A stretch of 19,150 bases of DNA from Bacteroidales bacterium (GCA_017429885.1 JAFROA010000290.1:1-19150); one strand, 5' to 3'. Shown: positions 8,328 through 17,194, numbered from the stretch's first letter. Translations and numbers: made by a program. Notes: generated by a model not told the origin, from the letters alone.

Positions 8328-10364
8328 CTATTCAAGGCCTCTAGCTCTAAGCAAGGCTCCAGGATCGGGCTGCGTGCGACGGAACATCATGTAAAGCACC
8401 ATCGGCTCCTCACTACCTCCCCTCTCAAGGAAAGTCTGGCGGAACTTCGCTGCCACGGCAGGATTGTAAATCCCGTTCTCCTCGAAATATTCAAAAGCGT
8501 CTTTATCAAGCACTTCCGCCCAAAGATAGCTATAGTAACCAGCGCTGTAACCGCTATTGAATATGTGGTTGAAATAGGTCGTGCGGTAGCGGGGTATAAT
8601 CTCGCCGGGAAGACCCATCTCCTTGCAGACCTTATCCTCGAAAGCGGCAACATTGGCAGCCTGGTCTCCCTCGCTCATTTTCGCCAAGTCCTCAAGAGTT
8701 AACTCATGCCATTTCATATCCAGAATCGACGCCGCACAAAGCTCCGCTGTCATGAAGCCCTGGTTGAACTTGCGGGAGTTGTTTATCTTAGCCACAAGAG
8801 AATCGGGGATAACCTCCCCTGTCTGGTAGTGCTTCGCATACATGGCGAGAATCTCGGGCTGGAAAGCCCAGTTCTCGTTGAACTGAGAGAAGGTCTCCAC
8901 GAAGTCACGCTTGACGCTTGTTCCACTCACTGATTTATAGGCGCACTTCGTCAAAAGCCCATGCAATCCGTGGCCGAACTCATGGAAAACGGTCTCCACA
9001 TTGTCAATGGTCAGAAGTCCCGGCTCAGTCTCAGTCGGAGGATTCATATTACCGACATTGACCACGATGGGACGCACGTCATTACCATCCTTGTCGAGAT
9101 ACTGGTCACGGAAAACATTCATCCACGCACCACCTCTCTTTGAGGAGCGGGGGAAATAGTCGGTCATGAATATTCCGAGAAGGCTACCGTCAGAGTCTGT
9201 GACTTTAAAGGTCTCGACAGCGGGATTGTACACGGGGACACCCTCCAACGGCTCCACATTGATGCCATATATCTTATGAGCGGCGGCGAAAATACCCTCC
9301 CTGACATTCTCCATCTTGAAATATGGCTTGGTCTGGCTCTCATCAAGGGCATACTTGCGAGCCCTGACCTTATCAGCATAATAGAACCAATCCCAAGGCT
9401 GGATGCTCGATCCCTTCGGAAGCTTACCTGCAGCGATATCCTCATCCATAATCTTCTGCATATCAGCGACTTCCTCTTTAGCCTTCACGTTGGCGGATTT
9501 TTGGATTTTGTCAAGGAACTCATCCACCGTAGCCGGATTTCCAGCCATCTGGTCGTCAAGCTGATAGGCGGCGAAAGAGTCGAAACCAAGCATCTTGGCT
9601 TTCTCGGCGCGGAGTTTCAAGATGTCAAGGGCGAGCGCCTTATTGTCATACTCGTTGCCATTGTTGCCCCTTGATGAATATGCCTTGAACATTTCCTCCC
9701 TGCGGGAGCGATCCTCGCAGGATGTCATCTCGTCGGTATAGGACGAGACGGGAATCCCGAACTTGTCCTTGAAAGCGTTATTCTCAGCGAGAAGGTTGGT
9801 TCCGAATTTCTGCTGGAGACCGGCGATCTTGATGTTGATTTCCTTCAGACGCTCCTGTGAGGCCTCATCCAGATCAACTCCATTGCGGGTGAAACTCTTA
9901 TATAGGTTTTTAAGGACCATCTGCTGCTCTCTTGTCAAGGCGCTCTGATCAGCCTCGTAAATCACCTTGACCCTCTCGAAGAACTTCTTGTTCATTGAGA
10001 TGGAGTTATCAAGGGCGGTAAGAAGCTCGGTTGCCTCCTCGGCGACTTTCTCCATCTCGGGACCGCCATCTGTCTCTTGGAGATTGAACAGCACTCCCGT
10101 GACCTTCTCGAGGATTTCCCCTGACTGCTCATAAGGATCGATAGTGTTCTTGAAAGTCGGAGCCTCCGGATTACTCAAGATCGCTTCCAATTCCTTCTCC
10201 TGTTGCTCAATACCGGCCTTGACGGCGGGAATATAATCAGCAAGGGTTATCTTATCGAACGGCGGGATGCCGTAGGGGGTGTCCCATTCCTGCAAGAACG
10301 GGTTCTTGGGTGTACAAGCTGTCATCGCCACAATCACTCCTATCGCTAATGTTGTTTTTCTCAT
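8328..10364 (-). CDS. M3-family zinc metallopeptidase lipoprotein (peptidyl-dipeptidase Dcp-like)
   Basis: This zinc peptidase is expected to release dipeptides from the C-terminus of oligopeptides. Starting at the ATG at 10364-10362, the product is 678 residues and begins with a lipoprotein signal, MRKTT through AMTAC, with Cys17 as the lipidation site. This places it in the periplasm or on a membrane. The HExxH zinc motif is HEFGH (H461, E462, H465), and the third ligand is probably E490 in DFVETFSQ. The helical M3 fold and the C-terminal YSAGYYSYLWAEVLDKDAF segment match Dcp/oligopeptidase A. An upstream in-frame ATG at 10403 would add 13 residues with no signal character and overlap the previous gene. 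The 10364 start instead leaves a 10-bp gap and exposes the lipoprotein signal, so I chose it. It is followed 25 bp later by the tricorn-like protease. Confidence 0.93.
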   Translation of the reverse strand: MRKTTLAIGVIVAMTACTPKNPFLQEWDTPYGIPPFDKITLADYIPAVKAGIEQQEKELEAILSNPEAPTFKNTIDPYEQSGEILEKVTGVLFNLQETDGGPEMEKVAEEATELLTALDNSISMNKKFFERVKVIYEADQSALTREQQMVLKNLYKSFTRNGVDLDEASQERLKEINIKIAGLQQKFGTNLLAENNAFKDKFGIPVSSYTDEMTSCEDRSRREEMFKAYSSRGNNGNEYDNKALALDILKLRAEKAKMLGFDSFAAYQLDDQMAGNPATVDEFLDKIQKSANVKAKEEVADMQKIMDEDIAAGKLPKGSSIQPWDWFYYADKVRARKYALDESQTKPYFKMENVREGIFAAAHKIYGINVEPLEGVPVYNPAVETFKVTDSDGSLLGIFMTDYFPRSSKRGGAWMNVFRDQYLDKDGNDVRPIVVNVGNMNPPTETEPGLLTIDNVETVFHEFGHGLHGLLTKCAYKSVSGTSVKRDFVETFSQFNENWAFQPEILAMYAKHYQTGEVIPDSLVAKINNSRKFNQGFMTAELCAASILDMKWHELTLEDLAKMSEGDQAANVAAFEDKVCKEMGLPGEIIPRYRTTYFNHIFNSGYSAGYYSYLWAEVLDKDAFEYFEENGIYNPAVAAKFRQTFLERGGSEEPMVLYMMFRRTQPDPGALLRARGLE

Positions 10365-10374
10365 AATGTATGAT

Positions 10375-11415
10375 CTATTGGATCTTGACGCCGTCAAGGT
10401 CAATTAGGGTAAACTGGGCCGCACCGTTGTAGTTGGTCAGGATGCCGGTCACATTGACCTTGGCTCCGCCAAGAATTATCTGATCAATCGGTGTGTCAGA
10501 GAACTTCGCATATCCGCTGGAACGGATCTGGATCTGAAGGTTACTACCATTGGACTTGGGCATATTGAAATACTGGCTCACAGCATAGGCTCCCGCATTA
10601 TTGATCAGCTCAGTACGATGGTCGCTGACCGTTCCATAGTTGTAATCACCGGAATTGCCGATCTTGGCGGAATCCCAGACACCCCACTGAAGATACGTCT
10701 TCATCTGCTGAGCACTGAAAGCCCAAGTGGTCACTCCCCACTGCTGGTCCGAGAGGAACAGTCGGTTGGAAGAGGCCTTCTTGTCGGCATTGCTGTCAAG
10801 ATAGATAAGTACAAAAATCTCCTTGCCATAAGTCAACCCGTTGAGAGTCACCAGTTTCCCGAAAAGCGGACCTTTATATCCCATTTTCAGGTTAGAGTCA
10901 ATCTCATCCGCTGTGACCACCTGGGGAGACAAGGGGCTTCCCTTTGGACCCTTGAACACATGCGAGGCGATAATGCTCTTCACGTCAATATATGCGGTCT
11001 CATATTCCCCGGTCGGATCCTCCATACCAATCTGGAGCATTCCACCGTAGTTGCCAAGGGCGAGACCCTGGCATTTGACATATAACATCTGCCCGACTTT
11101 ATAGTCATTGTACAGCGCTGAGTTGCCAATCTTGACCTCGATCGCTCCGGTCTCATCCTGGATGTAAAGGGAGCGGTAGATGTTTCCGGAAGCGTCAGAG
11201 GAAATCACCTGGCCTCCAATGATGATGTCCTGCTCGATGTGTACGGGCTTCCCTTGATAAAGGGCCTTCAAGCCGGCTATGGTGGTGTTAGGCTGCATTG
11301 TGGCGGCAGCCGGTTCGGCCGGTTCACCCTGATTGCCCAAAACGGGTTCCCACTCTTGGCAGGAAATAACTGTGAATGAGAGCGCTATCGCTATTGAATA
11401 TATTAACTTTCTCAT
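10375..11415 (-). CDS. DUF5689 OB-fold lipoprotein
   Basis: The 346-residue protein has a lipoprotein signal peptide (hydrophobic 5-17, Cys19 in VISC), so it is probably anchored in the outer membrane. From about residue 44 it shows the Bacteroidota DUF5689 pattern: TTIAGLKALYQG, VISSDASGNIYRSLYIQDETGAIEVKIG, then a second half ending in VNVTGILTNYNGAAQFTLIDLDGVKI. Strand order and the INVTG-like and LYIQDETGAI motifs suggest OB-like folds, the same architecture class as the repeat protein at the head of the operon. The biochemical function of DUF5689 is not established to my knowledge. It lies 16 bp after the TonB-dependent receptor, in the place a SusD lipoprotein would take in a glycan locus, so a ligand-capture partner role is inferred. 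A good Shine-Dalgarno (AGGAGA, 7 bases upstream) supports the start. Confidence 0.87.
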   Translation of the reverse strand: MRKLIYSIAIALSFTVISCQEWEPVLGNQGEPAEPAAATMQPNTTIAGLKALYQGKPVHIEQDIIIGGQVISSDASGNIYRSLYIQDETGAIEVKIGNSALYNDYKVGQMLYVKCQGLALGNYGGMLQIGMEDPTGEYETAYIDVKSIIASHVFKGPKGSPLSPQVVTADEIDSNLKMGYKGPLFGKLVTLNGLTYGKEIFVLIYLDSNADKKASSNRLFLSDQQWGVTTWAFSAQQMKTYLQWGVWDSAKIGNSGDYNYGTVSDHRTELINNAGAYAVSQYFNMPKSNGSNLQIQIRSSGYAKFSDTPIDQIILGGAKVNVTGILTNYNGAAQFTLIDLDGVKIQ

Positions 11416-11422
11416 AATCGTG

Positions 11423-11428
11423 TCTCCT
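11423..11428 (-). promoter_or_regulatory. Shine-Dalgarno for DUF5689 lipoprotein
   Basis: AGGAGA on the minus strand, 7 bases before the ATG at 11415, inside the 16-bp gap after the TonB-dependent receptor gene. It is one of only two clear Shine-Dalgarno sequences in the window and fixes the start. Confidence 0.55.
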
Positions 11429-11431
11429 GCT

Positions 11432-14317
11432 TTAGAATCTGAAATAAAGGTTCAGCATATAATTGAAACCAGACATGTAGAAATACTTCGGATCGAAGTT
11501 ATAGTAGCGGCTCTTGCTGACAGTGTTGTCGACCATCCTGGTCTGCTCGAAACCGCCGGTCTTGACATCCGTCTTATTAAGGATGTTCTTTGCGTTGAGC
11601 GAGAATCCAAGCTGGTATTTTCTCTGGATGTACCAGGACTTACCCACACTGAAGTTCACAAGCCAGGCCGGATCGAATTTCTCCTGTGAAGTCATAGCCT
11701 CGACCTCTTCAGGAGTGATGGTCTTGTCTGGACCCGCCGTGGCGTAGTCTGTGCGGCTCAACGGACTCATATCGAGATACGAATTGGCGAAATAATCCAC
11801 GTCCGCATCTATGAACCAGTAATTGTGGAAATAAGACAATCCGAGGCTTCCGGCAATCTGTGGCGTGCTGGGCACGTAATGCTTCTGATATGTCCCATCC
11901 GTTTTCGGAGTACCCTTCCAGTAAGGGACGGGAAGGTTCGAATAGATCGGGGAAGCGTTATTGTCGACAGTCGCTGTCAGGATCGGGGTAGATGTGTAGA
12001 TATATTCTCCTGCCGTGAAGGCGCCGACCACAGAAAGCCCGCTCAATGGAGTCGGAACCTCGAAGCCCAATTCCATTCCCGTGTGCCTCTCATCGATGCC
12101 GCTGAGGGCGAAGTTTCCGAATGAGTTGTTGAGGTCGTAATACACGCTCATCACGTCTGTCTGGTCGGTGATATTAGTGTAGAACCCGGTGATACGAAGG
12201 CTGTATCCGTTTGTGGCGTACATGTAGTTCAAGTCCGCGGAAAGCGCCTTTGTGTTCTCGATTCCCTTGATAAGGGTGTTCCTGGTCCTCGGGGCAACGA
12301 AAGCCTTATCGAAATACGGGGCCTCGCTGGAATAACCTGCGTTGGCGTAGATCCTGTGTCCACCTGTCAAGGTGTAGGTCAGGTTGATTTTGCCGGCGTA
12401 GGTAAGGAACGAGCTCTTCTCTGAATTGCCCTTGGAAGTGATCGGGGATCCGTCTTCCTCGTAAGAAGTGTAGATGTCATCTCCTATTTGGATAGGGTTC
12501 CCGTCGTCATCCAGACCAGGGAAAAGTCCCTTACGGACAAGACCCTCCCTCCAGAATGAGTTGGATCCCAACCTGCCGCCTACTGTCACGTCAAGACCGC
12601 CGAAAGCGAACTTGCCGGTAGCCCAGGCTTCCCCTTTAAGAAGGTGAGCATAGTAGTCATAACCATATTTGTCACCCACCTTCAGTTTGCGGGCCTCACC
12701 GTGGGAAAGATAGTAGTCAAGGTCGTTCTGAACCCTGATGGCTGATGCGGAATAATCCCTCTCAGCGAACTGGTCAACATCAAGGAAATAACTTCCTCCG
12801 AGCAGGTCGTTGATTGACTTGTAGTATTCTGTGCGGTTGTATTTTGCGTTGAAACCAGCCCTTACAGCGATGCCTGTCTTAGGTTTCCAAAGGATACTTG
12901 TGGCGAGATTGAGGTCGTTCTGGTCCACGTGCCTCTCCTCCAGGGCATATTTCGAACGCCCTCCATCGGAATTGCGGTTGACCGAATAAAGCCTGTCCCA
13001 ATCCACATGAGTGGTGGATGCCTGGTCTGTCTGCCATGCCTCCCTGGCCCAAGCCGCTTTCGTGGGATTCAGGCGGTTGTAATCCTCATTCGCCATATAG
13101 AAATAGCTCGGGAGGTTGCGGTAATAGTCCGGACGGGGATCCGGAGCGTCATACCAGTCAAGTGCTGTGTATCCGTTTTTACCGGTCCTGAAAAGAAGGG
13201 TGCTGGAGAGAGCGAATTCTTTCGATGGGGTGTAGTCGTATTTGAGGAAGGTGATAGGCTCGTAGGTTATCCTGTTGCGAGCGTTGCGGACCTTACCGTT
13301 CTGATATCCCCAGTTGGAGTTGTACATGTTGTCACCCATAAGGTCGTAAACCTCCTGGGTGGAAGCGTTCTGTGCTCCTCTCTGACCGGGAGCACCGAAG
13401 GTGACCAGAGCAAGGCGATGGACGTCACCCCAGTTCTTCTCCACACCGAGATAATAAGCGAAAGAACGATAGTAAACACCTTGTATCCAATCGTTTCCTC
13501 CAAGACGGGCGGAAGCGCTCACGGCGTAAGACCAGCCTTTATCATTCTCGGGAACAGCCCATGTCCCCATCAAACGAAGGCGGTAGAGGGCGCTGTTGGT
13601 GAGGATGCTGAACCTGTTGCCTGGACGGACCTGGCCCGGGGTCGCATAGATATTTGTCAATCCGTTATAACCTCCTATACCGTAAGGGGATATCTCCGAT
13701 CCGATAGCGGAGGATTTTGCCCTGGTGACCTCGTTGAGACCACTCCAGAGGGAATACGGGGAATAACCAGTCAAGGCATCGTTCATCTTCACTCCGGCGA
13801 TGTACACGTCCTGGGACTCGCTGGCATAGCCGCGGGCCTTGAAACGGACAGCGCTGAAGTTGTAACCTGCCTGGTTGTTGAACACGTCATTCTGGTCATA
13901 AAGGATCGTTGGGGTGTCCTCATACCCATTACCGTCCAGGTCGAACTCGCCGAATGAAGAGTCATCCACCTCACCAGCCACGACAGAGGGCGAAAGGCTG
14001 AGGTTGAACATATTCTTCACATAACCGTCATTGACCGTCACGTTGACAATGGTAGGAAGATACCCCGGGGCCTCTATCGTAAGGTTGTATATACCGTCAG
14101 CCAGTTCGCTGATGAGGAAGTTGCCTTTGGCGTCGGAACGCATCTCGCCAATTTCCGCGGCACCGGAAGTCAGCTTCAGCACAGCCCCTTCAATGGGAGT
14201 CCTGTCGGCCCTGTTGACTACCGTTCCCTTCACTCCTCCCGTCGGGATCTGGGCGTACATGACGACACCTGCCAGACAGGCGGCGAGGGCAACGGAAATT
14301 CTCTTGAGGATATTCAT
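11432..14317 (-). CDS. TonB-dependent outer-membrane receptor with CarboxypepD_reg-like N-terminal domain
   Basis: This outer-membrane active transporter is energised by TonB/ExbBD. The 961-residue protein has a signal peptide (about 1-22, cleaved before QIPTGG). A CarboxypepD_reg-like beta-sandwich follows at ~27-108 (GVKGTVVNRADRTPIEGAV, then GNFLISELADGIYNLTIEAPGY). Next is an acidic linker with DLDGNGYED at 126-134, a plug domain from ~140 (FSAVRFKARGYASESQDVYIAGVKMND), and a long beta-barrel ending in NLYFRF with a terminal Phe. It is not an obvious SusC: no SusD-type gene is adjacent. The partner immediately downstream is instead a DUF5689 lipoprotein. Upstream, only 1 bp away, is the EEP nuclease/phosphatase gene, followed by the NUC1 nuclease. 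Import of nucleic-acid fragments is therefore inferred from context; the substrate cannot be read from the barrel. Confidence 0.93.
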   Translation of the reverse strand: MNILKRISVALAACLAGVVMYAQIPTGGVKGTVVNRADRTPIEGAVLKLTSGAAEIGEMRSDAKGNFLISELADGIYNLTIEAPGYLPTIVNVTVNDGYVKNMFNLSLSPSVVAGEVDDSSFGEFDLDGNGYEDTPTILYDQNDVFNNQAGYNFSAVRFKARGYASESQDVYIAGVKMNDALTGYSPYSLWSGLNEVTRAKSSAIGSEISPYGIGGYNGLTNIYATPGQVRPGNRFSILTNSALYRLRLMGTWAVPENDKGWSYAVSASARLGGNDWIQGVYYRSFAYYLGVEKNWGDVHRLALVTFGAPGQRGAQNASTQEVYDLMGDNMYNSNWGYQNGKVRNARNRITYEPITFLKYDYTPSKEFALSSTLLFRTGKNGYTALDWYDAPDPRPDYYRNLPSYFYMANEDYNRLNPTKAAWAREAWQTDQASTTHVDWDRLYSVNRNSDGGRSKYALEERHVDQNDLNLATSILWKPKTGIAVRAGFNAKYNRTEYYKSINDLLGGSYFLDVDQFAERDYSASAIRVQNDLDYYLSHGEARKLKVGDKYGYDYYAHLLKGEAWATGKFAFGGLDVTVGGRLGSNSFWREGLVRKGLFPGLDDDGNPIQIGDDIYTSYEEDGSPITSKGNSEKSSFLTYAGKINLTYTLTGGHRIYANAGYSSEAPYFDKAFVAPRTRNTLIKGIENTKALSADLNYMYATNGYSLRITGFYTNITDQTDVMSVYYDLNNSFGNFALSGIDERHTGMELGFEVPTPLSGLSVVGAFTAGEYIYTSTPILTATVDNNASPIYSNLPVPYWKGTPKTDGTYQKHYVPSTPQIAGSLGLSYFHNYWFIDADVDYFANSYLDMSPLSRTDYATAGPDKTITPEEVEAMTSQEKFDPAWLVNFSVGKSWYIQRKYQLGFSLNAKNILNKTDVKTGGFEQTRMVDNTVSKSRYYNFDPKYFYMSGFNYMLNLYFRF

Positions 14318-14318
14318 A

Positions 14319-15401
14319 TTACTTGTTGGATATTACTATGTAAGTTGGATAGTGGTCGCTGTAACCGTTGATGAAAGCCCCGTTGGACGAGGTTCTCTTA
14401 GGGGTTCCTTTGTACTGACCCTCCTGCTGGGTCATGAAGGGCTGTTGGAACACCCTGCCGTAGAATTTCTTCTTGACCAGAGGTTGGATGCCAAAGGTTC
14501 CTTTCGCCGGATTCACGAGATTCTGATTGACCATGATGATGTCGAATATGCACCAGACACCTTGATAAGCGAGAGAGCCGTATCCGGCTTTGATCATCGA
14601 GAGGAAAGGATCGAAGAAATCCTCCTTACCGACTTCGGAGATATTCTCCTTGCCGTGGAGATAAGTCACCATACTCTCATCGAACGGGTTGTCATTCATA
14701 TCCCCCATCACAACGATCTTGATTCCGGGATATTTCTCCATGAGACTCATGGCATTCTCGTGGATGATCTCGGCTCCCCTGGAACGAAGGTCACCGCTCT
14801 TCCCGCCAATCCTGGAGGGAAGGTGGGTAACATAAAAGGCGAACATCTCGTCACCGATGGTACCCCTCACCTCAAGAATATCCCTGGTGCGGAAATTCGC
14901 CTGCTCCTCAGGTGTCATTGAGAAATTGATGGACTGGGAGTCGAAAGTGAAAGGTATCGAACGGCTTTCCAAAAGGGTGAACTGGTCCGGTCTGTAAAGG
15001 AGACCGCAGTCCACGCCACGCCTGTCGGGACCATCGTAATGGACAATCTGGAAATTGGCGTCGGCTATCTCTGGCTGGGAAACCAGATCCTCAAGCACGT
15101 TGCGATTCTCAATCTCGCTGACGCCCAAGACGGTGTGATACACCTTGTTGTCGTCCTTCATCGCCCGAATCACTTCGGCCATATTGTGGAGTTTCTTCTG
15201 GTATTTGACATCGGTCCACTGATTGGCACCGTCCGGAAGATACTCGTAGTCGTTCTTGCCTTCGTCGTGATAAGTGTCGAACAGGTTCTCGAGGTTATAG
15301 AACCCGATCACGTGGGTCTTCTGCACCTTCTGCGCCCCGGCGAATGGAGCGAGAATAAGGATGGCGGCGAAAGCCAAGACTATGCTATATACTTTTCTCA
15401 T
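14319..15401 (-). CDS. Secreted endonuclease/exonuclease/phosphatase (EEP) superfamily protein
   Basis: The 360-residue protein has a signal peptide (about 1-23, ending in AGA before QKVQ), so it is probably periplasmic or secreted. It carries the DNase I/EEP fold signatures in order: GFYNLENLFDT (33-43, N36), GVSEIENR (93-100, metal ligand E96), GVDCGLLYRPD (129-139), YVTHLPSR (190-197, H193), VMGDMNDNP (231-239, D234 and N236) and the C-terminal GYSDHYP (346-352, catalytic D349-H350). All key catalytic positions are present, so it should be an active Mg-dependent phosphodiesterase or phosphatase. EEP members cut DNA, RNA or phospho-substrates, so the exact substrate is open. It lies between a NUC1 nuclease lipoprotein (20 bp upstream) and a TonB-dependent receptor (1 bp downstream), which favours oligonucleotide processing. 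Confidence 0.92.
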   Translation of the reverse strand: MRKVYSIVLAFAAILILAPFAGAQKVQKTHVIGFYNLENLFDTYHDEGKNDYEYLPDGANQWTDVKYQKKLHNMAEVIRAMKDDNKVYHTVLGVSEIENRNVLEDLVSQPEIADANFQIVHYDGPDRRGVDCGLLYRPDQFTLLESRSIPFTFDSQSINFSMTPEEQANFRTRDILEVRGTIGDEMFAFYVTHLPSRIGGKSGDLRSRGAEIIHENAMSLMEKYPGIKIVVMGDMNDNPFDESMVTYLHGKENISEVGKEDFFDPFLSMIKAGYGSLAYQGVWCIFDIIMVNQNLVNPAKGTFGIQPLVKKKFYGRVFQQPFMTQQEGQYKGTPKRTSSNGAFINGYSDHYPTYIVISNK

Positions 15402-15421
15402 TGACTATTAGTTTATTATAC

Positions 15422-16696
15422 TTATTGCCACCACCAGCTGACGGTAGCGGGATTTTCTTCTTTGATGGCTTTATAGGTCTCGGCCCCGACTTTGGCCTCA
15501 AGGTTCACGAACAGCTTGTAACCGAGTTTCTTCTCAAGGTCGGCCACGGACATGGACAGGTCCTTGTTGATCTTCGACCCGTACTTGTTCTCATTCTCAA
15601 AGTAGAAGGCGCAGGCCATGAAGCCTTTATGGCCGACAGACTCGTTGTTCTTGTACCTTAACAGGGCTTTGAAATATCCTTCCGGGACAGCCACGGCTTT
15701 GCCGTGATTGTCATAAGCCTTGATCGTTGACTCTCCGACAAAACAACCCGTAACCACATAGAGGGTATCGGTCCCGGCCGTAGCGCCAGTCTTCTTCGCC
15801 CATGTGCGGACCTGGTTCTCAAGGTTTGACCAAATGCCTCCGTTGAAGTCATGATTTTGAGGAGTCATATTAACTCCATAAAAAGTCTGAACGTTCGCTT
15901 CTCTGGAAGTCAATCTGTCTGCTGAAGGGATTTGGTGCCCCCTGTCCAAAACACCATTGTATTTGTAACCGTAGCCTGAATAGGCGTTGAACAAAACAGG
16001 TTGCTTGGTGTTTGGTATCAGCGGATCGAGTCCCCACTCATCGGAACGGCCGCCGCTGCCGATATTACCGGCACAGAGCGGATAGGCCACCCAAGGGGCC
16101 ACGAGGTTGTCGTAGTCCCAGTCAAAAGAATAATTCCTCACGGTGGCGCCGCCGATTTTCATATAGTGGGTGAAGAACTCAAGCTTATCATCCTCAGGAG
16201 TTTCCGGCAATTCGAGCCATTTGTGCTGAGCTGTCTTGAAACCATAACCGTTCCCATCTTGAGGAGGATCATCGCCGGAGGGACCTGATCCAGGCGGTGT
16301 CGGGGGGACAGGAACAACAAGTTTGCTCTGGGTGATATTAGCGACTGCGGAACCTCCAGAACTAGAGATAGTTACAGAGGCCGTACGAATAGCGTCGGTG
16401 TTCTCGGTGTAGCTGAGAACAACTGTGCTGGAACTGCCGGAACCGCTTGAAGGGCTCACAGTGAGCCACGTCGCGTTTGTGGAGATTGTCCAGTTTCCCG
16501 TAGCAGTCACTGTCAGGAATTGGCTGCCCGCCTCTCCCGAGACCGACTGAGTCTTGATGCTGACAGAAGGCGGGACAAGAGGTTCCTCTTTACCGCCATT
16601 CTCCGAACCGCCACCACAGGATACGACCATCAGTGACAGCGCCAAAAGCGCTGCCACTGATCTCGTAATCGCATAAACCCGGCGGTTAACAGTCAT
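15422..16696 (-). CDS. BACON-domain DNA/RNA non-specific endonuclease (NUC1 family) lipoprotein
   Basis: The 424-residue protein has a lipoprotein signal (hydrophobic 13-25, Cys27 in VVSC followed by GGGSENGG). The flexible Gly/Ser/Asn tail after Cys27 is typical of surface-exported Bacteroidota lipoproteins. Residues ~43-125 form a BACON beta-sandwich (GNWTISTNATWLTVSPSSG, then ASVTISSSGGSAVANITQSK). A Pro/Gly linker (~127-150) joins it to a beta-beta-alpha-metal nuclease domain (~155-424). The nuclease motif is DRGHQIPSADR (251-261) with general base H254. NMTPQNHDFNGGIWSNLE (276-293) supplies the metal ligand N285 and the conserved E293. The Serratia-type consensus is DRGHL; Gln follows His here. 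It is expected to cleave single- and double-stranded DNA and RNA without sequence preference at the cell surface. It starts 2 bp after the end of the broken OB-repeat gene and lies 20 bp before the EEP gene. Confidence 0.93.
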   Translation of the reverse strand: MTVNRRVYAITRSVAALLALSLMVVSCGGGSENGGKEEPLVPPSVSIKTQSVSGEAGSQFLTVTATGNWTISTNATWLTVSPSSGSGSSSTVVLSYTENTDAIRTASVTISSSGGSAVANITQSKLVVPVPPTPPGSGPSGDDPPQDGNGYGFKTAQHKWLELPETPEDDKLEFFTHYMKIGGATVRNYSFDWDYDNLVAPWVAYPLCAGNIGSGGRSDEWGLDPLIPNTKQPVLFNAYSGYGYKYNGVLDRGHQIPSADRLTSREANVQTFYGVNMTPQNHDFNGGIWSNLENQVRTWAKKTGATAGTDTLYVVTGCFVGESTIKAYDNHGKAVAVPEGYFKALLRYKNNESVGHKGFMACAFYFENENKYGSKINKDLSMSVADLEKKLGYKLFVNLEAKVGAETYKAIKEENPATVSWWWQ

Positions 16697-17149
16697 AACT
16701 ATTCAGCAAACGTGACCTCCACTTTCTGCAAACGCCAGTGACCAGAACCTGAAGCTCGAGTCACAATTATAGACTTAGAAGAACCCGTCCATGTGGCAGT
16801 CGCGTCTTAGATTGCAATACTCCCCACATTGACAGAATAATCGCTAGAAATCGGATAGGTTTTATAAGTAACCGTATTATTTCCAGAACCGGAAGTTCCT
16901 GTAGCTTTGTTAAATGTATAAACTATCTTGGTAATAGTCTTAGAAGAGGACTCTACTCTAATATAGCCATTGCCATAAGTTCGAACCCCTTCACCAGTAC
17001 TGTAATACTTACCATCATTAGAGCCCTTTCCGAAAGCGACCTTGAAATCAGTTCCGTTAATAACAGTTTTATCATCTCCACTGCCATTATACTGCTTACC
17101 ATTCTCAATGTTGAGACTTGAAAACACTATCGTGTTGCCTGATACCTCT

Positions 17150-17194
17150 CCGCCAGGAGTGTCTCCACCGGGAGTGTCGCCACCTGGCGTGTCA
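17150..17194 (-). repeat. Three 15-bp repeats encoding a GDTPG linker
   Basis: A 15-bp unit of the type CCACCGGGAGTGTCG (plus strand) occurs three times with minor changes, encoding repeated DTPGG in the surface protein. It is a flexible interdomain linker ahead of the C-terminal beta-sandwich and is a candidate for slippage-driven length change. Confidence 0.75.

Noticed and set aside
10365..10403. Upstream ATG for the M3 peptidase at 10403
   Set aside because: It would add 13 polar residues before the lipoprotein signal and overlap the DUF5689 gene; the ATG at 10364 gives a proper signal peptide and a 10-bp gap.
12929..14921. Two long plus-strand open frames (12929-13957 and 14031-14921)
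   Set aside because: Both are antisense to the TonB-dependent receptor and EEP genes and show no family features.
16702..16806. Non-coding gap between the OB-repeat ORF and the nuclease gene
   Set aside because: It encodes the in-frame C-terminal tail of the OB-repeat protein beyond the TAA, so it is not intergenic.
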